Source of the DNA: Nonlabens dokdonensis | Lineage (GTDB): Bacteria > Bacteroidota > Bacteroidia > Flavobacteriales > Flavobacteriaceae | Assembly: GCF_002162835.1 (NCBI RefSeq) | Contig: NZ_MAAX01000177.1 | Span: 1 to 55,102, forward strand | Reading direction: 5' to 3' | Length of the DNA stretch: 55,102 nt | In this document: in pieces, positions 17,424 through 25,032 of the stretch | How the letters are laid out: each line of letters starts with the position of its first letter | Numbering within the stretch: position 1 is the first letter of the stretch | Made by a program: the position numbers and the translations under genes | The notes under the pieces: model-generated | The model's input: the letters and a program-made list of their open reading frames with translations, nothing else | Database searches by the model: none | What the model was told of the DNA's origin: nothing

Positions 17424-17951
17424 ATGAAAAAATTAGTAACTCTTTTGGTGGTATTTACTCTATTAGTGAGCTGCCAAACCGTGCGTGTTTCTCAAGACTA
17501 TGCGCTTGAAGCCAATTTTACCAATTATAAAACCTATGCTTATTTCAAAGCAGGAATCGATGACGCAAATATTTCAGAGCTAGATAAAAAGCGAATTCTT
17601 AGAGCGATTGACACTGAAATGGCTGCAAAAGGCTTTGTAAAATCGGACGATCCAGACATGATGGTAAGCATATTTACAGATTCTAAAGAACGTGTAGATG
17701 TGTTTAACAATTGGGGTTGGGGCTTTGGCGGTGGCTGGGGCTGGGGCTTCGGTGGTGGCTGGGGTAATAACGTGAGCCGTGTTACGGAAGGTGTTTTATA
17801 TATAGATTTGATAGACGCCCGTAAAAAAGAATTAATATGGCAAGGTGTAGGAACAGCACCCCTCAAATCAACTCCAGAAGAAAAAGTAGAACGCACTAAC
17901 AAAATTGTGAAAGAAATATTGAAACAATATCCACCTATGCCGCAAAGTTAA
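17424..17951 (+). CDS. DUF4136 domain lipoprotein with Gly/Trp repeats
   Basis: This 175-residue precursor has a lipobox (LLVSC, Cys at about residue 17), followed by the DUF4136 fold. DYALEANFTNYKTYAYF and the C-terminal YIDLIDARKKELIWQGVGTAPL are the diagnostic segments. In the middle (roughly residues 96-113) is a Gly/Trp-rich insertion, two near-identical WGFGGGWG units. The family is a cell-envelope lipoprotein group of unknown function. A terminator follows. Confidence 0.85.
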   Translation: MKKLVTLLVVFTLLVSCQTVRVSQDYALEANFTNYKTYAYFKAGIDDANISELDKKRILRAIDTEMAAKGFVKSDDPDMMVSIFTDSKERVDVFNNWGWGFGGGWGWGFGGGWGNNVSRVTEGVLYIDLIDARKKELIWQGVGTAPLKSTPEEKVERTNKIVKEILKQYPPMPQS

Positions 17952-17970
17952 GTGAGATTTAAGAATTTAG

Positions 17971-18008
17971 AAAAAGCTTTATCCTATAAATTGGGATAAG
18001 GCTTTTTT
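17971..18008. terminator. Bidirectional hairpin terminator
   Basis: A 14-bp stem (AAAAAGCTTTATCC with GGATAAGGCTTTTT, one G-T wobble) lies between the DUF4136 gene and the convergent OsmC gene, touching the latter's stop codon. Confidence 0.85.
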
Positions 18009-18412
18009 TATAACACTATTTCCCAAGTTATTTCCACACACTTATCAAAACTCTTTGAAACTGAGCAATATTTTTCAAAACTCAAATCGGCTGCTTTTTG
18101 AGCTTTATCAGGATTGATATCGCCTTCTAGTAACACAGTCACATGCATAGATTTAAATGGCTTAGAATCATCTAACTCATAACGCTCTCCTGTGACCTCT
18201 ACTTTATAACTAGTAATGTCTTGGCGTTGCTTTTTAAGAATAGCGATAATATCTATCGCACTACAAGAGCCAACACCCATGAGAAGTAATTCCATAGGAC
18301 TCACGCCTTGAACGGTTTCCATACCGCTATGATCTATCATTACGGTGTTTCCAGAAACACCTTTTGCTTCTAGTAGATATCCTGTATTCTTTCTTTCTAG
18401 GGTTATTTTCAT
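18008..18412 (-). CDS. OsmC family protein
   Basis: This 134-residue protein has the OsmC/Ohr fold. It contains GMSPMELLLMGVGSCSAIDIIAILKKQR-like sequence with the conserved cysteine of the thiol peroxidase group, and an ending EKYCSVSKSFDKCVEITWEI that carries the second cysteine. Family members reduce organic peroxides with dihydrolipoyl or related thiols. It is the last gene of the minus-strand group containing the E1/E2 dehydrogenase genes, suggestive because some OsmC/Ohr proteins use lipoyl thiols; that link is inference. Confidence 0.88.
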   Translation of the reverse strand: MKITLERKNTGYLLEAKGVSGNTVMIDHSGMETVQGVSPMELLLMGVGSCSAIDIIAILKKQRQDITSYKVEVTGERYELDDSKPFKSMHVTVLLEGDINPDKAQKAADLSFEKYCSVSKSFDKCVEITWEIVL

Positions 18413-18442
18413 CCTTTCTAGCTATAATTTTAATTGAAAAAC

Positions 18443-18838
18443 TTATTTAACTCTAACTTTAGGTCGGTAATAAGAAATCGTTTCAGAGTTTCCCCATTTG
18501 ATTTTTAATTCTTTTTGAGTATGAAATACAAGTTTACCTGAATAGACTTTCCCATTACTGAAATAGAAAATACTATCATTTTTCAAGAGATATTTTTGAT
18601 TCTCATTTTTAGTGAAGTTATTTTCCTTGTTTAGCTCATATCCATCTTTATAAATAAGGTACTTCTTGTCTCTTGGATAATTAGTGAGCCATTTACCCTG
18701 AATCGCATCTTTATTAAATGTGAATAAAGTGTCCGTTGGTCGCAATTCGTAACCAGATGCTTGGACGTAAGTAAAGTTCTTTGTTCCACAAGAAATGATA
18801 ACAAAAAATAGTGCTACAATAATCAAACTTCTTTTCAT
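18443..18838 (-). CDS. Hypothetical lipoprotein
   Basis: This 131-residue precursor has a lipoprotein signal (MKRSLIIVALFFVIISC). The mature part, rich in Lys, Tyr and Asn, suggests a small beta-rich fold (for example KKYLIYKDGYELNKENNF and YFSNGKVYSGKLVFHTQKELKIKWG). I do not recognise the family. It starts two bases after the stop of the E1 gene, so it is almost certainly in the same transcript. Confidence 0.65.
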   Translation of the reverse strand: MKRSLIIVALFFVIISCGTKNFTYVQASGYELRPTDTLFTFNKDAIQGKWLTNYPRDKKYLIYKDGYELNKENNFTKNENQKYLLKNDSIFYFSNGKVYSGKLVFHTQKELKIKWGNSETISYYRPKVRVK

Positions 18839-18840
18839 AT

Positions 18841-20925
18841 TTAATAATTAAGAATTTCCTTAATCTTAGTTTTTACTTTCTCTGTACTAGGAATCATCGT
18901 TTCCTCAAGAACAGAATTTAATGGTATCGCTGGCATATTTTCAGATCCTATGACCATTACCGGAGCGTCGATGTATTTGAAACACTCTTCTTGTATGCGA
19001 CCTTGTAAGGCACGTGAGAAACTATTCTCACTAGGTTCTTCAGTAACTACCAGGCATTTACCACATTTCTTCACACTCGCAAAAACCGTTTCATAATCTA
19101 GTGGATGCAGCGTTCTTAAATCCACTACTTCTACTCTGTCCTGTAAACCAAGTTCTTCTGTAGCATTCATTGCCCAGTGCACGCCCATTCCGTAAGTAAT
19201 AATACTCAAGGTTTCTTCTTCCTCTTTTTTCCAGATTTCTTGTAGTACCCATGCTTTTCCAAACGGCAACACATAATCATCACTAGGTTCTACACTTGTA
19301 GCGCCTTTAGTTCCTTTTACTTTAGACCAATACAATCCTTTATGCTCAAAAATCACCACCGGATTAGGATCATAATAAGCAGCTTTCATCAGTCCTTTTA
19401 AATCGGCGCCATTTGATGGATAGGCAATCTTTAAACCTCTTATATTTGAAACCACGCTTTCCATAGAACTAGAATGGTAAGGCCCACCAGAACCGTAAGC
19501 TCCTATCGGCACTCTCAAGACCATAGAAACCGGCCATTTTCCATTACTTAAGTAATTAGATCGAGAAACCTCTGTAAACAGCTGATTCAATCCAGGCCAG
19601 ATATAATCTGCAAATTGCACCTCTACTATAGGTTTTAAACCTGCAGCACTCATTCCTACCGTACTTCCTACTATAAATGCTTCTTGAATAGGCGTGTTGA
19701 AAACTCTATTATCGCCAAATTTTTGCGCTAGCGTTGCCGCTTCTCTAAAAACACCACCTAATCGTCCTCCTACGTCTTGCCCATATAACAAGCATTCTGG
19801 ATGTTTTCTCATTAATTCTTCAATGGCGAATAGTGCGCAATCTACCATCACCACTTTATCAGCACCTTCTGGAGATCGCTCTCCTTTTTCTTCTGTTATC
19901 GGTGTTGGTGCAAAATCGTGTGTGTATAAATCTGATGGCTCAGGATCGGGCATTTTCATTGCTTGCTCTAGAGCTTTTATAGATTCCGCTTTCGCGAAAG
20001 CGTCATAACCATCCACATCTTGCTTACTAAATCCATTATCGAGCAATAACTGCCTCATACGCGGATATGGATCACGGCTTCTCGCCTCTTCCAAATCATC
20101 GCGATAAAACTCCATTCTTACACCACTAGTATGGTGATTTAACAATGGCACTTTAGCGTGAACCAAAAACGGTCTGCGCTCAGTTCTTATTTTTCCAATC
20201 ACCTCGTTTAAGGTGTTGTAACTTTCTTCAAAATCTGTCCCATCGATAGAAATAGCTTCTATACCGTGGAATCCTGCAGCATATTCGGCAGCATTTTGTG
20301 CACGAGTTTCTGCAGCATTTGCGCTGATATCCCAACCGTTATCTTGCACTAGATATAAAATAGGCAATTGCTTTAAAGCTACCATTTGAAAAGCTTCAGC
20401 AATTTCTCCTTCTGTGACTGATGCGTCACCTAGAGAACAAACTACAATGGAATCAGAACTTGAACTTGAACTCGAACTTGAATCAATAGCAGCTCTTTGT
20501 TCTTCTGTTAAACTCTCACGATAATGAAATCCTAACGCTACACCAGTAGCAGGAATAGCCTGCATTCCTGTAGCACTAGATTGATGTGGTATTTTAGGTT
20601 TATCGATATCATTCAACGATGGATGTGAGTAGTAGGTACGTCCACCAGAGAAAGGATCATCTTTTTTAGCCAGCAATTGCAACATTAGATCATAAGGTTT
20701 CATACCTATGGATAGCAACATCGCGTCATCGCGGTAATATGGAAAAGCATAATCTTGTGGTAACAACTGCATTCCTAGCGCAGTCTGAATCACCTCATGA
20801 CCACGACTTGTGGCGTGTACATACTTAGAAACTGTTTTAAAGTTCTCTTCGTAGAGTTCTGCCATGGCTTTGGCAGTGGTAAGGTTTTTATATCCGAATT
20901 CTAAAATTTCTTTACTTATTTTCAT
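18841..20925 (-). CDS. 2-oxoacid dehydrogenase E1, fused alpha-beta subunits
   Basis: This 694-residue protein fuses the thiamine-diphosphate E1-alpha (residues about 1-330) and E1-beta (about 355-694) subunits of a branched-chain-type 2-oxoacid dehydrogenase. The alpha part has HSSATGMQAIPATGVALG, GDASVTEGE (residues 167-175) and QDNGWDIS of the ThDP motif. The beta part has YGQDVGGRLGGVFREA and RVPIGAYGSGGPYHSS. A run of nine serines (149-157), encoded by a hexamer array, sits just before the ThDP motif. The palindrome is read as YDAFAKAES near the subunit junction. The E2 gene lies directly upstream, interrupted only by a GIY-YIG cassette. Branched-chain or aryl 2-oxoacids are plausible substrates. 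Confidence 0.9.
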   Translation of the reverse strand: MKISKEILEFGYKNLTTAKAMAELYEENFKTVSKYVHATSRGHEVIQTALGMQLLPQDYAFPYYRDDAMLLSIGMKPYDLMLQLLAKKDDPFSGGRTYYSHPSLNDIDKPKIPHQSSATGMQAIPATGVALGFHYRESLTEEQRAAIDSSSSSSSSSDSIVVCSLGDASVTEGEIAEAFQMVALKQLPILYLVQDNGWDISANAAETRAQNAAEYAAGFHGIEAISIDGTDFEESYNTLNEVIGKIRTERRPFLVHAKVPLLNHHTSGVRMEFYRDDLEEARSRDPYPRMRQLLLDNGFSKQDVDGYDAFAKAESIKALEQAMKMPDPEPSDLYTHDFAPTPITEEKGERSPEGADKVVMVDCALFAIEELMRKHPECLLYGQDVGGRLGGVFREAATLAQKFGDNRVFNTPIQEAFIVGSTVGMSAAGLKPIVEVQFADYIWPGLNQLFTEVSRSNYLSNGKWPVSMVLRVPIGAYGSGGPYHSSSMESVVSNIRGLKIAYPSNGADLKGLMKAAYYDPNPVVIFEHKGLYWSKVKGTKGATSVEPSDDYVLPFGKAWVLQEIWKKEEEETLSIITYGMGVHWAMNATEELGLQDRVEVVDLRTLHPLDYETVFASVKKCGKCLVVTEEPSENSFSRALQGRIQEECFKYIDAPVMVIGSENMPAIPLNSVLEETMIPSTEKVKTKIKEILNY
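19987..20002. repeat. 16-bp palindrome, intragenic copy 7
   Basis: An exact copy inside the E1 gene is read as AFAKA in the linker between the alpha and beta halves. Confidence 0.9.
20456..20479 (-). repeat. Hexamer tandem array encoding a serine run
   Basis: Four GAACTT-type hexamers (minus strand AAGTTC) plus degenerate flanking units encode nine consecutive serines in the E1-alpha domain, next to the thiamine-diphosphate site. Confidence 0.8.
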
Positions 20926-20936
20926 AATATCTTGAA

Positions 20937-21336
20937 TTTCCGCACTCGATGCGGAATCTGATTATACTTACTCAATACTAATTAATAATTCTCATCATCC
21001 CACCAAGCCTCTGCAAGATCTAGCCATTCTGGATTATCCTTTTCAATAAGGTCTATTTTCCATTGCCGCTTCCACTTCTTCAGCTTCTTCTCTCTTGCTT
21101 GTGCCTCTTGAACCCATTGAAATTCTTCAAAATAGACCAGTTTTTTAGTCTGGTATCGTTTTGAGAACGCTTTCTTATACCTTTCTTCTTTATGTTGTCC
21201 AGTTCTATGCTTCACATCATCTGTCATTCCAAGGTACAAAACACCATCTTTCTTATTAGAAAGTAAATAGACGTAATATTTGTGCTCATATCCAGCCATG
21301 AAGTAAAACTAGCAGTTTCCGCATCGAGTGCGGAAA
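20937..21336 (-). mobile_element. GIY-YIG cassette 1 (hairpin-ended, in E2-E1 gap)
   Basis: This 400-bp unit is bounded by a perfect 20-bp inverted repeat: TTTCCGCACTCGATGCGGAA at 20937-20956, and its reverse complement at 21317-21336. Each end is itself a hairpin (seven-base stem TTCCGCA/TGCGGAA, five-base loop). It holds one GIY-YIG gene and nothing else. It begins 11 bases before the E1 start and ends 10 bases from the E2 stop, splitting an E2-E1 operon that is usually contiguous. Mobility is inferred from this architecture; no transposase is present. Confidence 0.65.
20982..21299 (-). CDS. GIY-YIG nuclease domain protein (cassette 1)
   Basis: This 105-residue protein is a stand-alone GIY-YIG domain. 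YYVYLLSNKKDGVLYLGMTDDVKHRTGQHKE carries the variant VYLL...LYLGMT core and the catalytic Arg of the R-x-x-Q-H segment. Then come YFEEF, the metal-binding Glu in EAQAREKKLKKWKRQWKIDLIEKDNPEWLDL, and an acidic end. It matches the UPF0213/UvrC-like small nuclease group. No DNA-binding domain is attached. It lies between perfect inverted hairpins, suggesting a selfish or homing nuclease unit; in vivo activity is unknown. Confidence 0.85.
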   Translation of the reverse strand: MAGYEHKYYVYLLSNKKDGVLYLGMTDDVKHRTGQHKEERYKKAFSKRYQTKKLVYFEEFQWVQEAQAREKKLKKWKRQWKIDLIEKDNPEWLDLAEAWWDDENY

Positions 21337-21346
21337 ATCAATTTCA

Positions 21347-22660
21347 TTAATAACCTTTATCAGGAGCAGCTTCCAGATTCAAAGCCACTTGCTTTAAAAA
21401 ACTACCTCCTAAAAATCCATCTACTACTCTATGATCAAATGATAATGATAACATCATCATACTTCTTATCTCAATACTGTCCACGCCATCTTTGGTCATG
21501 ACCTCAGCACGTTTTTTAATGATTCCTGTGGCTAGAATAGCTACCTCTGGCTGATTGATAATCGGTGTACCCATTAATGAACCAAAAGTTCCCACATTTG
21601 ATATCGTAAATGTTCCTCCTTTAATATCGTCTCCACCTAATTTGTTCTCACGTGCTAGGTTTGCCATGCGGTTCACATCTGCAGCGATTTCTTGTAGAGA
21701 TTTCTGGTCAGCATTTTTAACTACAGGTACAATTAAATTTCCTGAAGGTAATGCGGTCGCCATACCTACGTTGATATTTTCTTTAACAATGATATTGGAA
21801 CCATCAACACTAGCGTTGATATTAGGATATTCCTTAATCGCTCTCGCTACCGCATCTACAAAAAGTGGTGTAAACGTTAATCGCTCATCGTATTTTTCTT
21901 GAAAAGGTCCTTTGTTTTTATTACGCCAGTTCACTAAATCTGTCAGATCTGCCTCTACATAAGCAGTCACGTGCGGACTGGTATGTTTAGAATACACCAT
22001 ATGATCTGCAATCATAGAGCGCATGCGGTCCATTTTAATAATGGTACCTGTTCCTTTATCTAGTTTAAGTTGAGGTATACGATATGCGGTAGGATCTGGT
22101 TCATTATTTACTGCTTGTGCAAATTGAAAAGGCCTACCATCATTGATATAATTAACCACATCACTCTTGCGTAATCTACCTTCATGACCAGTAGCTGGTA
22201 TGCGAGCTAGTTCTTCATAAGACATATGATGTTTGCGCGCCATACTATCAATTAGCGGACTCACAAAAAGATCCTGATTAACATAAGAGTTAGAAACAGA
22301 AGTGGTTTTTGAAGTTGCCTTTACTGGTTTAGGCTGCTCACTTACAAGCACATCTTTCCTTGTAGCTTTATTAGACTCAGCAGGTTTTGGAGAGGCAACC
22401 GTCTTTACAGACCCATCTGACTCTTCAAATTGAGCAATCACGCTACCTATTTCTACCACATCACCGTTAGCGCATAAATGCTTAGACATGATCCCTGCGG
22501 CTGGTGCTGGCACTTCATTATCTACCTTATCTGTACCTACTTCAACAAGGATATCACCTTCTTCAAAAGCTTCTCCTTCTTGAACCAGCCAGTTAAGTAT
22601 CGTTCCTTCTGTTATCGATTCTCCCATTTTTGGGAGTATAAAATCCATAGTCTTTGCCAT
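21347..22660 (-). CDS. 2-oxoacid dehydrogenase E2 (dihydrolipoyl acyltransferase)
   Basis: This 437-residue acyltransferase starts with a lipoyl domain (residues about 3-78, lipoyl-lysine in VGTDKVDNEVPAP). A Lys/Ser/Thr-rich linker is next, then the peripheral subunit-binding domain (FVSPLIDSMARKHHMSYEELARIPATGHEGRLRKSDVVNYI). The catalytic domain ends with SFDHRVVDGFLGG, containing the active His and Asp. It heads the E2-(GIY-YIG)-E1-lipoprotein-OsmC transcript. A palindrome shared with paaZ and paaE lies 18-33 bases before its ATG, placing it in the probable phenylacetate regulon. Confidence 0.92.
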   Translation of the reverse strand: MAKTMDFILPKMGESITEGTILNWLVQEGEAFEEGDILVEVGTDKVDNEVPAPAAGIMSKHLCANGDVVEIGSVIAQFEESDGSVKTVASPKPAESNKATRKDVLVSEQPKPVKATSKTTSVSNSYVNQDLFVSPLIDSMARKHHMSYEELARIPATGHEGRLRKSDVVNYINDGRPFQFAQAVNNEPDPTAYRIPQLKLDKGTGTIIKMDRMRSMIADHMVYSKHTSPHVTAYVEADLTDLVNWRNKNKGPFQEKYDERLTFTPLFVDAVARAIKEYPNINASVDGSNIIVKENINVGMATALPSGNLIVPVVKNADQKSLQEIAADVNRMANLARENKLGGDDIKGGTFTISNVGTFGSLMGTPIINQPEVAILATGIIKKRAEVMTKDGVDSIEIRSMMMLSLSFDHRVVDGFLGGSFLKQVALNLEAAPDKGY

Positions 22661-22677
22661 GGCATAAAAATAAGAAA

Positions 22678-22693
22678 ACTAACGCTTGTTAGT
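22678..22693. promoter_or_regulatory. Candidate operator ACTAACnnnnGTTAGT upstream of E2
   Basis: ACTAACGCTTGTTAGT, with perfect six-base inverted arms, begins 18 bases upstream of the E2 start. The same arms and spacing occur before paaZ and paaE. A TetR-family repressor is the likeliest reader. Confidence 0.65.
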
Positions 22694-22715
22694 AGTGAAA
22701 AGTTTGTTGTAATTC

Positions 22716-22731
22716 TGCTTTCGCGAAAGCG
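22716..22731. repeat. 16-bp palindrome, intergenic copy 8 (one mismatch)
   Basis: TGCTTTCGCGAAAGCG lies between E2 and the plus-strand membrane protein gene. Symmetry extends outward as ATTC...GAAT, giving a nearly 24-base palindrome. Confidence 0.85.
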
Positions 22732-22786
22732 GAATACTTAAAATCAAAAAATCATTACTTATTTTCACGTTGGTAAAGAAGAAAGA

Positions 22787-23155
22787 ATGCAAATTCAATA
22801 TAAAGAAAAAGCGCTGCTGGCTAATAAATATAAAATTGAAAGAGCAGAACGCAGCAAGAACTGGATAGGGCGTAATTGGATAAACGTATTATTATTTGGT
22901 GTTTTCATCAGTTTTGTGGGACCTGCTTATACAAGTGAAGCTGATGGTATTTATAGAAGAGAGAGTGTTTCAGCTTTAGAGCTTAGCGATTTTGGCTATT
23001 TCGGAACTGTATTATGTATCGCAATATGGTACGCTGCATGCATGACCATCGCATATTTTACATGGAAATATCAAGACAATCGAAAAATTAAAAATCTTAA
23101 AAAACAACGAACTGAATTATTAAGAGAATTAGATCTTTTGAAGAAACAAATCTGA
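22787..23155 (+). CDS. Small membrane protein, unknown function
   Basis: This 122-residue protein has a basic N-terminal region, a first hydrophobic helix (INVLLFGVFISFVGPAY), a short acidic loop and a second helix (FGTVLCIAIWYAACMTIAYFTW). It ends in a charged coiled coil (RKIKNLKKQRTELLRELDLLKKQ). I recognise no family. It is convergent with paaY, the stop codons being one base apart. Confidence 0.6.
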   Translation: MQIQYKEKALLANKYKIERAERSKNWIGRNWINVLLFGVFISFVGPAYTSEADGIYRRESVSALELSDFGYFGTVLCIAIWYAACMTIAYFTWKYQDNRKIKNLKKQRTELLRELDLLKKQI

Positions 23156-23156
23156 A

Positions 23157-23753
23157 CTATTTCCCTTTTATTTCCTGAAGTGTCTTATAAAAATCTTCTT
23201 GAACAGGTCTATTTTCAGGGATTTCTCTAAGTGGCTCTACCTCTTTCATCGTCTCGTGACAGTCTGCAGGAAGTTGTTGATATAGTTTGGTTCCAGCAGT
23301 TTTCCACTCGATCATTTGATCAGAAACCTCTTTGATTTTTGTAGCTGGATTACCTACTATAAGACTGCGAGGTTCAAAAATAGCCTCGGCTTTTACAAAC
23401 GCCATGGCGCCTACTATGCATTCATCACCTATAGTTGCATCGTCCATAATGACACTATTCATACCTATCAGACAATTGCGACCTAGGTTGGCTCCATGAA
23501 TAATTGCTCCATGACCTACATGGGCACTTTCTTTAAGCGTGATGCTTTTCCCAGGAAACATATGTATTGTACAATTCTCTTGCACATTAACACCATCTTC
23601 TAGAATAATCTCGCCCCAATCACCACGAATTACAGCTGATGGTCCTACGTAACAATTCTTACCAATAATTACATTACCGATAACGGTCGCTTGTGGATGA
23701 ACGAAACTGGACTCGTGAATTACTGGGATGTGGGATTTGAAAGAGTAGATCAT
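23157..23753 (-). CDS. paaY: PaaY-like hexapeptide-repeat thioesterase/gamma-carbonic-anhydrase family protein
   Basis: This 198-residue protein is a left-handed beta-helix of hexapeptide repeats (for example ATVIGNVIIGKNCYVGPSAVIRGDWGEI), with the histidines of a gamma-carbonic-anhydrase-type metal site in NCTIHMFPG and HVGHGAIIHGANLGRNCLIGM. The length and the C-terminal helix ending EDFYKTLQEIKGK match PaaY, a thioesterase that protects the phenylacetate pathway from dead-end CoA intermediates. It closes the paaZ-ech-paaY run. A 7-bp tandem array, one end of a four-helix cassette, lies 19 bases upstream of its start. Confidence 0.85.
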   Translation of the reverse strand: MIYSFKSHIPVIHESSFVHPQATVIGNVIIGKNCYVGPSAVIRGDWGEIILEDGVNVQENCTIHMFPGKSITLKESAHVGHGAIIHGANLGRNCLIGMNSVIMDDATIGDECIVGAMAFVKAEAIFEPRSLIVGNPATKIKEVSDQMIEWKTAGTKLYQQLPADCHETMKEVEPLREIPENRPVQEDFYKTLQEIKGK

Positions 23754-23772
23754 AGAGCTATGAGTTTTGAGC

Positions 23773-23835
23773 TATGTGGTATGTGGTATGTGGTATGTGG
23801 TATGTGGTATGTGGTATGTGGTATGTGGTATGTGG
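23773..23835. repeat. 7-bp tandem array (TATGTGG x 9)
   Basis: Nine uninterrupted 7-mers lie directly after the four-helix-bundle gene and 19 bases before paaY. Perfect identity implies recent expansion. Confidence 0.95.
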
Positions 23836-23842
23836 TAAATTA

Positions 23843-24220
23843 TTATTTCTTCAATCGCTGACGTATTATAGATCGCAAACTTGTCAGCATTTTCTGTATT
23901 ATGGTGATTTGTTTACGAATCTCTTCTCTTTGTTCATAGGAGATATATTCACGCTTTAAAGCTTTCTCATTTGCTGACACACATTCGTTTGAACTATGCA
24001 ATGCGTGATTAATATGCTTCACAAATTGTGCATCACTTCCTGGATAACCTTCTGCAATGTTAAGTGCAATAGAGTCAGCTGCTCTTCTAAATTGAGAACT
24101 TAAAGCATATAATTCTCTTTGCGGAAAATTAATTACCAGTTGGTCTACTTCCTCACCAAAACTCATCGCTTTTTGATAGACCAACAAATCTTCAAATTTA
24201 AAATGATAATCACTTTTCAT
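23843..24220 (-). CDS. Four-helix bundle protein (23S-IVS/Avd-like), copy A
   Basis: This 125-residue all-helical protein has the family signature FKFEDLLVYQKAMSFGEEV, then LSSQFRRAADSIALNIAEGY and HALHSSNECVSANEKAL. This is the four-helix bundle family that includes proteins encoded in 23S rRNA intervening sequences and the Avd accessory protein of diversity-generating retroelements. Neither rRNA nor a reverse transcriptase is nearby. It is closest to copy B (39116-39487) in this window. The molecular role is unknown. Confidence 0.88.
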   Translation of the reverse strand: MKSDYHFKFEDLLVYQKAMSFGEEVDQLVINFPQRELYALSSQFRRAADSIALNIAEGYPGSDAQFVKHINHALHSSNECVSANEKALKREYISYEQREEIRKQITIIQKMLTSLRSIIRQRLKK

Positions 24221-24267
24221 AATTCTCTATTTAGAAAGCCTCATCCCGCATCCCACATACCTAACTC

Positions 24268-25020
24268 CTAGCGAAAGCGCTTCAGCGTTTCCTTAGTGAA
24301 CTCACTCAAAACAAGTCTCCCTGAAATCTTTGCTCTCTCAAAAAGTAATTGATCCCAGTTTTCACAACCAGTCCAGAACATCTTTTTCATTTCTGCCATA
24401 GCATCTGGATTATAAGTACAAAGATTTTCGGCAAATGCTTTTATTCCTGCGTCCATTTCTTCTGTAGATTCATACACTTCAGCAAAAAGACCATTATTTT
24501 TTGCCCATTGTGGTGAGTAGAATTCGTTTGCGTTGATGGCAATTTGGCTCATTCCTGTTAAACCTAATTTGCGTTCCACCGCTGGACCTACCACAAATGG
24601 TCCGATTCCTATGTTGAGTTCGCTTAATTTAATACTGGCAAATTTAGTCGCAAAGCAATAGTCCGTTGCACTTGCTATACCAACTCCACCACCAACGGTT
24701 TTACCTTGTACACGACCTAATATAAATTTAGGACATTTGCGCATGGCATTGATCACATTTGCAAAACCAGAGAAGAATACCTCTCCTGTTTTTGCATCGT
24801 TTACCGCAATTAATTCTTTAAAGCTAGCTCCTGCACAAAAAGTGCGTTCTCCACCAGATTTTAAGATGATCACCTTAGTAGCGTCATCGTTACCAGCATC
24901 TGTAATAGCTTGTGCTAGTTGTGCTAGAATATCACCTGGCAACGAGTTGTGTGCTGGGTGGAAGAATTCTATGGTTTGTATTTGATTTTCTGTTGTTGTT
25001 TTTACGTATTCTTTAGTCAA
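24268..25020 (-). CDS. Enoyl-CoA hydratase/isomerase family protein (paa-associated)
   Basis: This 250-residue crotonase-fold protein contains SGGERTFCAGASFKELIAV with the oxyanion-hole segment and GKTVGGGVGIASATDYCFAT. It lies between paaZ and paaY, so it probably performs a hydratase or isomerase step (PaaF-like) in phenylacetyl-CoA breakdown; the exact step cannot be fixed. The reading frame has no nearby ATG and appears to start at TTG (25020), only 12 bases from the hairpin of GIY-YIG cassette 2. Insertion may therefore have altered the original start region. Confidence 0.82.
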   Translation of the reverse strand: MTKEYVKTTTENQIQTIEFFHPAHNSLPGDILAQLAQAITDAGNDDATKVIILKSGGERTFCAGASFKELIAVNDAKTGEVFFSGFANVINAMRKCPKFILGRVQGKTVGGGVGIASATDYCFATKFASIKLSELNIGIGPFVVGPAVERKLGLTGMSQIAINANEFYSPQWAKNNGLFAEVYESTEEMDAGIKAFAENLCTYNPDAMAEMKKMFWTGCENWDQLLFERAKISGRLVLSEFTKETLKRFR

Positions 25021-25032
25021 AATATATGTCTT

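Larger units (their letters stand above)
23773..24262 (-). mobile_element. Four-helix-bundle cassette A (paaY/ech gap)
   Basis: One end is nine perfect copies of the 7-mer TATGTGG (23773-23835). The other end (24242-24262) is three degenerate 7-mers in inverted orientation, CATCCCG-CATCCCA-CATACCT, whose complement reads AGGTATG-TGGGATG-CGGGATG. One four-helix-bundle gene lies between. The element fills the space between the ech stop (24268) and the paaY start (23753). The unit concept is mine; the ends are seen directly. Confidence 0.55.

Noticed and set aside
23773-23835. Tandem 7-mers as a CRISPR array
   Set aside because: Units are contiguous with no spacers and far too short; no cas genes are nearby.
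23843-24220. Four-helix gene as part of a diversity-generating retroelement or an rRNA intervening sequence
   Set aside because: No reverse transcriptase, template/variable repeat pair or rRNA is found in the window.
24266-24290. Half of the 16-bp palindrome at the end of the enoyl-CoA hydratase gene (GCGCTTTCGCTAGG on the minus strand)
   Set aside because: Only one arm is present and the rest diverges; it could be a decayed copy or chance, so it was not listed as a feature.
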